DNA of 64,000 bases from Chromera velia (GCA_018398765.1 JAHBMJ010004705.1:1-64000), one strand, 5' to 3'; shown: positions 11,562 through 21,874, counted from the stretch's first letter. Program-made: numbers and translations. Notes: generated by a model from the letters alone, not told the origin.

Positions 11562-12249
11562 AGTGTTTGAGTGTAGTTTCAGAAATATGTAACGCCAGAT
11601 AACGTTGCAACGCGGGAAAGAAGCCGTCTATATATGCCCTGGCCCTTGAATTGTGACCAAATGGGCGTATATATACCACCCTAACGTACCTACCTACAGA
11701 CAAACACCTGCCGACACCCACTGACTCGCACACAGACAAACACCATGTCACCCTTTGCTCTTATATTTTGCGCCATTGTCGCACGTCTGTCGTCGACGCG
11801 CACGCGCGCGATGAGAGCGCTTACACCGCTTTCAGATAGGGCCATTTTTTTTTTCAAAAAAATAAAAGAATTGAAAAATGAAAAAAAAAACCATACAGAT
11901 TCATCCATACAGATCAGTCAATGCAAAGGGTGGTTAAATGGTCACAATTCAAGGGCCAGGGCTTATATACGCTCCAAGAGACGCGGCCCAGGGTGCAGAA
12001 GCCAAAATCAATTCTTGAATCAGTGGAACTCTGACTGATTCTCTCGCAAAGCCGAATTGTCAGCTATGACAGATTTCCGAATCAACAAACTATTTCTTTC
12101 AAGGGATGAGCATGCAAACCGTGCGGCAAACGATCGATGAGGTCAAGCACGGTCAAGCCATGTCAAGCCTGTCAAGCCTGTCAAGGTGGTTTCAGATGTT
12201 TCACGATGTTTCGCGATCACCAACACATACAGTGCATGACCGGCAGTGA
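11562..12249. promoter_or_regulatory. Region upstream of the ligase gene, with a spaced inverted repeat
   Basis: A perfect 24-bp inverted repeat has one arm at 11636-11659 and the other at 11939-11962, each followed by a TATATA-like stretch. The first arm lies about 75 bases upstream of the ligase ATG. The rest holds A/T runs and no convincing ORF. It may be a bidirectional promoter or the ends of a small element; the sequence does not decide between them. Confidence 0.45.
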
Positions 12250-13659
12250 CTAGGGTATGACACTCTACGGACGATCCCTAACTACATGTGTGGTTCCTAC
12301 AACTTTTTTGATAAAAAAATAAAACTTTAATCTAATTTACAAACTTTAAAAAGCAAAAAAACCCTAAAGAACCACCAATTAGAGTATAGGTCTAAGGTTC
12401 AAGTAAGTTCTAAGTGGTTATAGTTGGTTCTGAGGTTGGTGTCACTTCCGGTTCTGGTCATTGGTTCATAAACCGAATGAACAGAGACAAGAACTATTGA
12501 AACTTTTCTAAACCAGAAGGAACTCAATCAAAACCATGAGAACCGGGCTTGAACCATCTAAACCAAACTCTCAACTGATGATTTAGCTCTCTATGATTGA
12601 TCAGACTTATATATGACGGTCAATCAGAGTCATGCATGACCAGACAAATGATATAAATGATCCCAGTCAGTCTCAGACGGTTAAATGAAGTAGAATGAAT
12701 CGAACCAGTCCCCGCATAAACGCAAAAACAATGGCTAGACAGATGGAACGAGGCGGGGGCTTAGCCCAAGGCAATAGGGATCCATCTTTTGTTAATGATC
12801 GATGCAACAAAGGGGCATGTATGTGATGAGGCGGACACAAAATGAATGAAAAGCTAAGCTTCGTCAAAAGCAAAAGCAGATAAAAAACGGCTTGTCGTAA
12901 GACAGTGAGAGATGTAGAAAATGATTTCTTACCTCTGATATGCTCTTAATACATAAATAATAGAGAGAAACTGAGAGAAACAAACTTCACTTGCCGTGGC
13001 CTTTGGTGTCATCCTAGTTGACCCAAGTGACAAACATCCTGTTACAAAAAAAGGGAGGAGTATTGGGTTGTGTCGAGTTGCACACATTATCAAAAACAAG
13101 CATCTGTCTGCCTGTGTGATTTCATATAAATCGACTACCATTTTAGCAAGTAAAAATTCTAATGCTGTTATAATTTTTTCTCCTTTCACAATGCGCCATT
13201 CATGTATGCCTCAATTAGATAACATTTCGATCAGTGACATTTTTTTGGGGGTTCATGAGGCCGTTGTGGTTGAAGATGGTCTGAGAGTTGAGACTGAAGA
13301 GCTTGCACGTCTTGAGACAGCCTTTTAAGAGTCAGAAGAGCAGTCTTATGAGAGCTAAATGCATAGAAAGCGTACAGAAAGTTGGTTTTTATCGGTTCCA
13401 GCCAGTTCAAGTGAGTTCTGTTTTGAGTTCCTGAACCACCCTTCTAGACATTTTGGAACTTTACCTGGCACCTAGCAGTTTTCTTGCCAGAACTGAAAAG
13501 ATTTACAAGCTAGTAACTCTATTTATGTTACAATGTGGTTCTTTTTAGCTCAGAACCATAAAAAACATACTTTTAGAGTGTAGGTTTTTGTTTAAAACCC
13601 TAGGGGGGGGAGGTTATAATTAATTTTTATTTTTTTAATTTTTTTGTGTCATACCCTAG
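12250..13659. mobile_element. DNA transposon, 1.41 kb, CTAGGGTATGACAC ends, 8-bp target duplication
   Basis: The left end CTAGGGTATGACAC (12250-12263) is exactly inverted at the right end (13646-13659). GGCAGTGA flanks both sides (12242-12249 and 13660-13667). An 8-bp duplication is typical of hAT-type and some other cut-and-paste elements. Inside, GGTTC/GAACC motifs are dense near both ends. The only sizeable frame is 12996-13328 (about 110 codons, non-ATG start, no recognisable transposase motif), so the copy is probably non-autonomous. Confidence 0.8.
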
Positions 13660-13705
13660 GGCAGTGACTATGTTGAACTTTTCACTTGGCAACACATTGA
13701 AGCGC

Positions 13706-13746
13706 ATTTCGCGCGAAAATGCATTCACTTTAATTACATGCATGCA
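13706..13746. promoter_or_regulatory. E2F-like palindrome plus TGCATGCA upstream of the 13.8-kb gene
   Basis: ATTTCGCGCGAAAATGC lies at 13706-13722 and TGCATGCA at 13739-13746, 40-80 bases upstream of the ATG at 13789. The 17-mer is identical to the one upstream of the TatD gene. Function is inferred from motif similarity only. Confidence 0.5.
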
Positions 13747-13788
13747 TGATCGATCTAAATTTAATATATAATTCTTCCGGCCAGCCAC

Positions 13789-15022
13789 ATGCAGACGATC
13801 GAGACTCCTCTCTTGCAGTCTGCTGTAAGCTGCGTAAAACGGCATTCCGCACAGTCATTTGATTGCAGCAGACGGTCCACTGCAACGTCTGAAGAGTCCT
13901 TCTGCTTCCACTGCTTCAGTCAATTTGTGTTAGTCTGCCCAACTCTGAGCTCTCTGATCGTTCTTTTGTTTGCCCTCAAGTTGACCTTCTCGGGCCTTTT
14001 CTGCACGAGTCTCGATACCGTTTGACATTGTGGCACTCACCAGCGCTGCCGTTTCAGCTGTTTGTTTTCCCTTCTGCACGCGTACTCGCCAGCAGCCCGT
14101 ATATTCACCAAAAATTGAGGCCCTCGAGTTTCTTCGGTCCCTGCTGGCCACCTCCAACAGAGTCAAGGCGGCGGAGAAGGGCAAAGAGCTTCTTGCGTTT
14201 GTCCTGAAAGCCCACCTTCGAGCGCTGCCAGCTATGGCCGGGGAGATCGTGGCAAAGTCCCACAAAATGGACACCTTCACTCTCTGTGCTGTCCTCAAGG
14301 AGCTGGATGTAGACGGAGCCTCCGGATGCCCCCGTGTCCCAATTTTCCTTCGGGAGATTGAAAAGGCCGTCCTCAGGACAGTCTTGATGAAAGCTCGGAC
14401 GGGCTCAACAATCGAAAAAATGGACAAGTTGGGGGAACTGGCAAGCCTGCTGGTGGCACCGTGGGAGGCTGAACGTGCAATGCGAGACTCAATCCAAGTC
14501 TCGCTGGAGCACAAAAACTTCCTCACCGTCTTGCCTTTCTGGACAAGCTTCTTCGTCTGGATGACGAAAAGAGGTGGCCTCAACGACTGCACGCCTAGAG
14601 GGAGGGCTGCAATGGTATCCATCCTCTCCATCCTCCTATTCATCGAGCAGACAGAGGGAGTCACCGGTCGAATCGCTCTCACTGTGCGCACCTCCATCCT
14701 CCCTGACGCGATGGACTTAGAGGCCGAAGCCAACCTATCCCTCATTGAGAACAAGGCCCCTGTCTTCTCCCTTCCTCGTGAAGCATATGAGCTGTACAAG
14801 CCCAAAGTCGCCCTTCGTCTTTCCCTCAGTCTAATTGAGGAGGAGGAACGTACACACGTCCGTGAGTCAAGCGATGATCCTGAATCTGGTCTGATGAGAG
14901 AGACTCCCTTTAATCAAACAGATGAGAGTTCACTGGAGGAGGAAAGAAAAAAAAAGGAGAAAGAAGAAGAGTGGAAGAGATTGTTCTGGGAAAATGCCGA
15001 TCGTATCACCGACTTCAAATGA
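13789..15022 (+). CDS. Unrecognised protein, two exons
   Basis: Exon 1 (13789-13824) encodes MQTIETPLLQSA and ends at a GTAAGC donor. Exon 2 (14093-15022) follows a strong pyrimidine-tract acceptor and stays in phase 0. The product is about 321 residues, mostly helical in composition: EALEFLRSLLATSNRV near the start, a basic helix KAHLRALPAMAGEI, a hydrophobic stretch FLTVLPFWTSFFVWM near the middle, and a charged Glu/Lys-rich C-terminus ending RITDFK. I recognise no family. The frame is dense, GC-rich and lacks low complexity until the tail, which supports real coding. The 5' flank has an E2F-like palindrome. A weak alternative donor (GTATCA) near 14999 could join it to the coding-like stretch after 15133. 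Confidence 0.6.
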
Positions 15023-15132
15023 TTGATGAGTGAGAAGGAGATTTAAGAGCAAGTTCTCATTGCATAACAGATCGATCGACTAGGCCTTTTCAAGCAGGAG
15101 ACAGATGGAAAAATGAAGCTCGCTGCTTTCTT

Positions 15133-15606
15133 TGAAGATCCGACAGTACAGCAGCAAGTGGTGCTCTGTCTTCCCATGATCTGAGCGGGCTGCTTTTCAA
15201 TGAACCCATCAGAAAGACGCAAAATCAGACCCTCGCCGAGGTTCCTCAACAGCTCAAGTCTCTGTACAAGTTCGTCGAGAGATCAGTGCCGGTATTCAGA
15301 GCAGAGTGGCAAAAGGCAAACCAGGAGGTCAAGCGCTGTGAAGACGAATTGCAGAAGCTCGGCAAGCTTCCTCTCTCGGACCCTTCTGTCATGTTCCTCA
15401 TGGACAAACACCAGAAGTGCCTCGACGATTGTCAGCGTGATCGGGACTCCGAGGAGGTGTTGGAGGGGTGGATGGATCAAGTTCGAAAAAAAGGATTTGT
15501 GCTTGAGGGGGAGTGGCTAAAGAGCGTCCACCTGCTTTACCAGCAGCTGTATGATGCAAATGCAAATCAGGCAACAGGCAGCAACAGTCTGAGAGCTTCA
15601 CAGTGA
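15133..15606 (+). CDS. Coding-like stretch, charged helical protein, 5' end unresolved
   Basis: A frame is open from about 15133 to a stop at 15606 with no ATG at its head, so its first exon or splice acceptor is uncertain. It reads as a charged, probably coiled-coil protein (KRCEDELQKLGKLPLSDP, then EVLEGWMDQVRKKGFVLEG). It may be a separate gene or the last exon of the gene ending at 15022. I do not recognise a family. Confidence 0.4.
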
Positions 15607-16524
15607 TTGCCACAAGATCGAAAAGGAAGATGCATTGGGGGCAGAGCTTGTCGTCATTGCAAGTGGGTAGGGATGGGGTCAATAAACATGAAGGGCCACA
15701 ACCTCAAGCAGGAACTTGAACATCAAGATTGGCCGGTCTGGGAGGGAAGGACAGTGAGGGGGGCAGCGAGGGCACACAAGAGACTGAGTGGTCCAAAAGT
15801 ACAGAAACGTGCACGAACATGAACAGCCAGTTGTCGCGAAGAAGGCAGAAAGGGTGCAGAATAAAAGGCCTTGCATGCGGTGCCGGCAAGACATTTTGAT
15901 TTCAAATTTATGAACTCATGGAAACTGAGAGTCGCCATGGCACATTCAAAGAACTCAGCTAGCAGTGCACAGCAATCCAAAGCTGCAGTGCAATGTTATA
16001 AAAACAGAAACCAGAAGCTCTGCAGCCTCCTTCAGTCTTAACAGTGCCCGCAGATCAAGACACAAGCAGCCAGTGCAAGCAGCGCTGCAGCGAAGCCTCA
16101 ATGACTGACAGGAAAACATCTCCATGCCTCTCTTCCTCTTCTACCAAAGGAAAAGCATATTCTCAAAGAGGAAGAGACGCATGGAGACGCGAAGAACGGT
16201 TTAGTGACACAACTTTGGAACGTGCACATAATTGAAAAAGAGCATAAAAAGAGCAAGGCACTGAAGGTAGTCCACGGACTGCTGCTGGGACTGGTGTAGG
16301 TCAGTGTGGCTTCATCTTTCAATAAATTTAAAACACGATTGTTCCTACCATTTCACATACCTGCATGGCTACAAGGCGACGTTAAAAGCGGTCCTCAAAA
16401 TCAATAATCTAGTCAATAATTTGATAACAAACATCTTCAGTTAGCAGCATCAATCATTATAACTAAAAAATATATATGACATATATTGAAAATACAGTTT
16501 AAATACTACTCACATACAATACTA
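15607..16524. other. Intergenic, no gene seen
   Basis: Mixed sequence to about 16300 and AT-rich after that. Short frames on both strands show no conserved motif. Confidence 0.5.
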
Positions 16525-16911
16525 CCGTAGGCGACAAAATTATTGAATAAAATTTTTGAGTTTGGCAAAATTTCATTTTTGGGGACAACATTGGATCAAG
16601 CTCCCTTTTTTGAAAGTTTTAGAGCCAGTGTAGTTGCTAGTATGATACTAGGGCTGTATTGACTCATCTTTGCCTACATAACTACTATTGAAACTAACAC
16701 ACCCAATTTGAGACCCCTAGGGTCGTTCGTGGTATATAAAAAACATATTTTCACAAGATTAATAGCAAATAGATATAGAATAGCCTTAACACAATAATAA
16801 AATAAAACCATTTTAAAAATAATTTAATTAAAAGTATTGTTCCTTCTTTGTTCTATCTCTTTGATTTTTTTTTATCACTTGACGTTTATTCAATAATTTT
16901 GTTATCTAGGG
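16525..16911. mobile_element. Miniature element flanked by TA, 27-bp inverted ends
   Basis: The left end reads CC-G-TAG followed by GCGACAAAATTATTGAATAAA. The right end, inverted, reads CC-C-TAG followed by ATAACAAAATTATTGAATAAA. TA stands immediately outside both ends (16523-16524 and 16912-16913). A TA duplication with such ends fits a non-autonomous Tc1/mariner-like element of 387 bp. There is no transposase. Confidence 0.65.
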
Positions 16912-16976
16912 TAGTAGCCACTTCATTTTATATTTATTATCAAATAGCATTGATAAATATCTTCTTATATTTTTTA

Positions 16977-17171
16977 CTAGGCATGTCACAGTAAAAAAAA
17001 AAAAAAGAAAAAAAATCTCTAAAAAAATGAGTTATCTACTTTTTTTTTTTGCCTGCAATACTTGTGCAACACCCATGCAACAGCTAAACAACAGTTGTTT
17101 TAGACAAAAAAAAAAGTACCTGACAAAGAGAGTTATTTACTTTTTTTTCAAATTTTCTGTGATACCCCTAG
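16977..17171. mobile_element. CTAGG-ended miniature element, copy A
   Basis: The ends are CTAGGCATGTCACAG and the inverse of CTAGGGGTATCACAG. The flanks share TATTTTTT (16968-16975 and 17172-17179). The core contains GTGCAACACCCATGCAACAG and is homologous, in opposite orientation, to copy B at 23118-23323. Confidence 0.75.
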
Positions 17172-17464
17172 TATTTTTTTTTAGTTTTTTTGTATTTTTT
17201 AAATCTAAAGTCTAAATGCGCGGTTTTTCATTCTAAAAGACATCAATTTTGATACATGTATTGGTTTTTAAGAACTATAAAGAGTTAAAAGCTCAAACTG
17301 CCAATGCTTAAACACTCAACTAAACTAGCAACTAAAGTCTAAAGATTTCTTAGCATGCGTAGTATGAGCTTCTAACTCTTTATAGTTTTTTAAAGTTTAG
17401 AAAAAGAATCATAAAAAAAGTATATAGTTCTAAAAAACCTAGTTAAAAATCAATGTTACAGTAT

Positions 17465-17553
17465 CCTAGACATTATCAAAATTGTCAGTGATATCACTGG
17501 CAATTTTTAAAAATGTACTAAAAATAGACATCGATGTCAATTTATTGTCTAGG
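17465..17553. repeat. Short foldback with an internal palindrome
   Basis: CCTAGACA at one end is inverted at the other, and a nearly perfect 30-bp palindrome centred on GTGATATCAC lies inside at 17478-17507. It may be a degraded relative of the CTAGG elements. It lies in AT-rich DNA without genes. Confidence 0.4.
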
Positions 17554-17820
17554 GCATGCACTGTAAAGCTTTAAAAAAAGAAACCTCAGGCGAGCTTTCT
17601 TTTTTTAAAGCTTTAATAACTTTATAATGAAAATCATATTCAAATGAAAGGTTTGATACTAGGTTGCTAGCATACGTACTAACATATGCAGCCATTATAA
17701 ACAGTTTATTTAATGCGATTAACATAAAAGAAGTCACTGTCTTTAATATACAGATAGATGCACGGTGCTAAGGATGGAATTCAATAAATTTTTGCTTCAG
17801 AAGCACGCCGATCGAGCTAG

Positions 17821-18213
17821 CGATCGAGTTTTTCTTTAGGTTTTTCTCAAGCGATCGAGTCTTTCTCTAGGGAGGAGGGAAATAAAGAAGAGGGTGAAGA
17901 AAAAGAAAGAGAGACGGAAAGGGAGGATGAAGCTGAGGTGCGGGACATAATAGGAAAGATAGACGACAGCATTTTTGAAGGAGATGAAGGGGGAAAATCA
18001 AAAAAATGTCGTATTCCGAAAGTTGTATATGATTCCCGCGTTCGGAACAGACCGGCGTTGGACATTCGACACTTCCTGAATGCGTGTATTCATGAAAGAG
18101 CAGAACAAAAAGACGACTTTGCTCTCGAACTCGCAGAAAGACATCGACAACAGCATATGAAAGTTGTAGGTGAGACTGTGTTGGATGACCACAAAAAAAG
18201 AAGAAAAAGTTGA
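17821..18213 (+). CDS. Possible ORF or exon, acidic then basic protein of unknown origin
   Basis: The frame is open from 17821 to a stop at 18213 with no ATG before the acidic run. It passes from a Glu-rich segment to RDIIGKIDDSIFEGDEGGK, then RNRPALDIRHFLNACIHER and a Lys/Arg tail. It sits in repeat-rich DNA just left of an LTR element, so it could be a remnant of a transposon gene. I recognise no family. Confidence 0.3.
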   Translation, partial: RSSFSLGFSQAIESFSREEGNKEEGEEKERETEREDEAEVRDIIGKIDDSIFEGDEGGKSKKCRIPKVVYDSRVRNRPALDIRHFLNACIHERAEQKDDFALELAERHRQQHMKVVGETVLDDHKKRRKS

Positions 18214-18331
18214 GACTATGTTTGATATTATAGGGAATAAAATTGCTAGTTGTATCATTTTATATTGTATTTAGGGTACAAAACGTTGTAGGCTTATAAA
18301 ACGTTTAGCAAACAACCTAGTCTTTCTATTC

Positions 18332-18663
18332 TGAACCACCCTGGTTCATACCTAATGTCTGGCTTGTGTATGCTTATGTGTGTCGCGGGTCAGCCTCGTA
18401 CTTTGCGGTGCAACCAGTGCGCCGCCCCTGCAGTGCCTGTCAGTCGGCCTCGGATGGCATGCATGCGGGCCTATCGCATTCATTGGCATGCAGTGACTGA
18501 TTGATTGATATGTATCCTCACACCCAAAGAATGTGATCGTTGTCTTTGTCTGGTGATTGTGCTTGGTACTGGACTGGCATTCCTCCTGACTGATGGAGTC
18601 CAACGTACGTGAATCTGTCTGCTAAGCTCACTAGTCGATCATACACCAACATGGTTCTTATCA
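18332..18663 (+). repeat. 5' long terminal repeat
   Basis: Compared by eye with the 3' repeat: same length, no indels, 18 mismatches (about 95% identity), of which 17 are transitions. It starts TGAACCACCC and ends GGTTCTTATCA. Confidence 0.82.
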
Positions 18664-18672
18664 TGGTAGCAG
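18664..18672 (+). promoter_or_regulatory. Primer-binding site, initiator tRNA-Met type
   Basis: TGGTAGCAG abuts the end of the 5' repeat and is complementary to the usual 3' end of eukaryotic initiator tRNA-Met (CTGCTACCA). The match stops after nine bases. Confidence 0.7.
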
Positions 18673-18957
18673 TCCTGGTTATGTGGGCGTGACAGAAAGA
18701 CTCCATAGGAGGTAACTTGATTGAGTAGTCAGAGTTGTGTGCCCGATTTGTAGTGCAGCTGAGCCGCATCCTGAAGGCCCGCTGTTTCTTATCGGTGCAT
18801 CTTCCATTGCTTCGCTCTCGGGCACTCTCTTCTTATCTCTTGGGCACTCGGCCATTTTAATTTAATCCTCTGACTTTTTCCCGTCTCCTTTGAAATTTCC
18901 CTCAAGAAAATGACTTCCGTTCTTCCTCGTGTTCTGGCGTCTGTAGGAAATCTGTAG

Positions 18958-20157
18958 CAGGCCTGTGCATTGGTCCTGCTCTTTCCGGTGACCGTGTGTG
19001 AGGGGACGTTCTTGGACCTCCTCCGTGCGGCCAAAGAATTTTTAAACATCTTGCAGAAGACTTCCTTTGTGGCCCGCTCCGGCGTTCAGACAAAGATAAA
19101 ACCAAAAAAGACCTGCCGGGGAAAACGGTGTTCCTGTGCCCCATCCTCTTCCATCATTGAAGACGTCTGTGTTGCAGAAGCAGTTGGGAATGTGAAAGGC
19201 GAGACTGCAGATGCAGATGGGGGTGATAAAGACGAGACTACCCTTCCCCCCTACGTTGATCCTCTGTGTTTGATATCCGCCCCCCCACACAGACTCCAGT
19301 CTCCAGCTCCTGCCCAAGTTGGTGCAGAATCTCCTTCTACCATCGTTGAGGTCGAGGTGATGCCCTCTCTTCCTTCTGTTAAACTTTCTTCCTCTGACGC
19401 TGCGTGTGAGCAGCCCCTAGCAACCGAGAACGGAGGTAGCCGTGGCTTTGCCCCTACCCCGTCTCTCAGCCCTGTACGTTCCCCTGCCCGGTGTGACAGC
19501 GTAGCAAGGCAGCCATCTCCTGTGCCCCGGGAGGCGACTGAGGTGAAAGAAGAGGTGCCCTCACACATAAAGGAGCATCCTGTCTTCCCCTTTTCCCAGC
19601 AAAGTACTCCTCTTCCCCTCCAAGGGGAATCGAAAGAAAAAAAAAAGAAGGCGCGTCCTAGTGCGCGTCGTCATGCATGTAGTCGAACATGCGTGCCAGA
19701 AGAAATCCAGCCAGAGGCAAGCATCCCTGCCTCCTCTTCCAGCCCCAATGCAAGTCACCAAAATGTAGGGGCCCCATCTGATCCTTTGCCATGCGAAGAC
19801 GTCCCTCGTTATATCCGATCTGATGACCAGCCTGAAGCTGTCTCCCCTGTTGTAGTTGATGAAGATGGAGAGGGACTTCACTGTTCCACCATCTCTGCTG
19901 CACCCGCAACCGCTTATCAATCCAAATTACAAGCTTCTCCCAGTCCTTCCAATCCAAATAACCAGGTGGACCCACCAGTGCCACTAGCACAGTCATCTGC
20001 AGCCATGACTGAGAGTGCGTTTGTCTCTCCGTCTCCGACTGCTCAGGTGAGAGACGAGAGCCGTGCCCCCTTCCCAGCCACCCAACAGATTGTGCCTGAG
20101 CCTACCAGCAGCACAGCGTTGCCTCTCTCTTCTTCTGTCACGTGTATTTCAAAATAG
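18958..20157 (+). CDS. Internal ORF of the LTR element, possible gag-like protein
   Basis: About 400 codons are open without an ATG at the head; a TAG lies just before at 18955. The product has a short helical start (GTFLDLLRAAKEFLNILQ), a basic Cys patch (KTCRGKRCSCAPS), then a long Ser/Pro/Glu-rich disordered region. I see no nucleocapsid zinc knuckle of CX2CX4HX4C form, no protease and no polymerase motif. Its position between the repeats suggests a gag-like or accessory protein. Translation might start upstream by splicing, or the start may be lost. Confidence 0.45.
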   Translation, partial: QACALVLLFPVTVCEGTFLDLLRAAKEFLNILQKTSFVARSGVQTKIKPKKTCRGKRCSCAPSSSIIEDVCVAEAVGNVKGETADADGGDKDETTLPPYVDPLCLISAPPHRLQSPAPAQVGAESPSTIVEVEVMPSLPSVKLSSSDAACEQPLATENGGSRGFAPTPSLSPVRSPARCDSVARQPSPVPREATEVKEEVPSHIKEHPVFPFSQQSTPLPLQGESKEKKKKARPSARRHACSRTCVPEEIQPEASIPASSSSPNASHQNVGAPSDPLPCEDVPRYIRSDDQPEAVSPVVVDEDGEGLHCSTISAAPATAYQSKLQASPSPSNPNNQVDPPVPLAQSSAAMTESAFVSPSPTAQVRDESRAPFPATQQIVPEPTSSTALPLSSSVTCISK

Positions 20158-21120
20158 TAAAAGAAAGCAGAAAAGCAACAAGCTCGCAAGGCGAAGAAGA
20201 AAGGGGGTGTAGACAAATTACACTGGTAGCAATTCCAAAGTGACCCCACCGGTTGTGCCACCTCTGCATCTCCGACAGAGGATGTCCCCAAGCAATATAA
20301 AGAAACAACAGAGACCCCGAATGCCCCTCTACCTCAACCTGGGGGTCCCCCAATCTAAGAGTCAGACGACCAGTACTGGGGAACCTTTTGAGATTCCTGG
20401 CAGACGGCGTTGAGCCAAAGAGGGGAGAGGGGCATCAATCGAGAGGTGTTGCAGTATCTCCGTCGATAAGTCAGAAGCGTGAAAACTTTTTGTCTTCTTT
20501 TGTTTGTTTTACTGTTCTGTCAACAAGCCGATTTGCTAGCCGATTTGTTTTCGTTTTTCTTTTCGAGCATCTGATTCTACAGGTCTGCCTGCGTTCAGTA
20601 CATTAAGTGTGACCTTTACTGTGTGACAGTCTGTGTCTCCAGTGCCACCCACAGTACGGACCTCTTTTCTAACGGCATATTCCTCCTCTGTCTCTGTAAT
20701 AAGCGATTTCCTCTTATATCGGCACGTGTTTCACATGTACCTACCTTGCTTTTTGTCTGGTGTTGTTATCATGTCTTCAGAGAAAGAGAAAGAGAACACC
20801 TGGTCCAAAGTTCAAGAGAAAAGAAAGTCAGAAAAACGTTTTGCTCCTCATTTGTCCTCTGTATCTTCTTTAGAGCCTTGCCATTATGTGACTATTTCCT
20901 TTTGCATTTGCCCTCATCTTTTCCTCCTATCGCTAGCCACTCCGTCTCTCCTTCTTATTGTTTGGTCTGATTACACTGCGAGAGACCTTCACTGGTCCCC
21001 AGTCTGTTTGACTCAAGCGTTTTCCTCCATTTCCTTTCCCTTCGTTTCGGACGTTTCCTCTTCATCAGTCAACTTCTTTCGTCACTCGTATTCATAACAC
21101 AGCCATCCTTGATAAAACAA

Positions 21121-21156
<36 letters not shown>

Positions 21157-21215
21157 AAAAAGAAAAGGGAAAAGAAAGAAAGAATTTCAAAAAAAAAGAA
21201 AAGGGATGTATGCTA

Positions 21216-21547
21216 TGCACCACCCTGGTTCATACTTAACGTCTGGCTTGTGTATGCTTGTGTGCGTCGCGGGTCAGCCTCGTACTTTGCGGTGCAACCA
21301 GTGTGCCGCCCCTGCAGTGCCTGTCAGTCGGCCCCGGATGGCATGCATGCGGGCCTATCGCATTCATTGGTATGCAGTGACTGATCGATTGATGTGTATC
21401 CTCATATCCAAAGAATGTGATCGTTGTCTTTGTTTGGTGATTGTGCTTGGTACTGGACTGACATTCCTCCTAACTGATGGAGTCTAACGTACGTGAATCT
21501 GTCTGCTAAACCCACTAGTCGATCATACACCAACATGGTTCTTATCA
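21216..21547 (+). repeat. 3' long terminal repeat
   Basis: Partner of 18332-18663. It starts TGCACCACCC and ends GGTTCTTATCA. It is preceded by an (AAAG)n array at 21121-21170 and a purine tract. Confidence 0.82.
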
Positions 21548-21839
21548 CTTTCTATTTGAATAAGAGAGGAGACCTGATTTGGCTTGCTTTCCTATTAAAG
21601 CTTTAAACAAAGAAAACTCAGATAAACTTTCTTTTTTTTTTTCTTTCTTTCTTAACTTTAGAGTGCAGACCCTAGTTTGTTGTACACTTTTTGGGTACAT
21701 TTTTATAAGGTACTAAAAATTAGAAAAATTAACTAATGTCAGAGATTTGCTAAAGCAAAACTGGTATAAAAATGTTTCAAATTGACAGATAGACATAGTG
21801 CCGATGATGATAACGGGAAGGCCTATAGTGCGGAACCGC

Positions 21840-21874
<35 letters not shown>

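Larger units (their letters stand above)
18332..21547 (+). mobile_element. LTR retrotransposon, 3.2 kb, no visible reverse transcriptase
   Basis: Two 332-bp direct repeats (18332-18663 and 21216-21547) begin TG and end CA. TGGTAGCAG follows the left repeat at once; this matches the primer-binding site of initiator tRNA-Met. A purine tract (AAAAAAAAAGAAAAGGGA) lies shortly before the right repeat. CTTTCTATT stands one base before the first TG (18322-18330) and directly after the last CA (21548-21556), so it is a likely target duplication. The interior has one long frame (18958-20157) and no YxDD or integrase-like motif, so the element is probably non-autonomous. Confidence 0.82.

Noticed and set aside
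13930-14805. Long minus-strand ORF (291 codons)
   Set aside because: Antisense to the 13.8-kb gene; Ser/Arg/Thr-rich composition typical of a shadow frame, no splice or motif support.
19561-19996. Minus-strand ORFs inside the LTR element
   Set aside because: Antisense to the longer plus-strand frame and without retroelement motifs.
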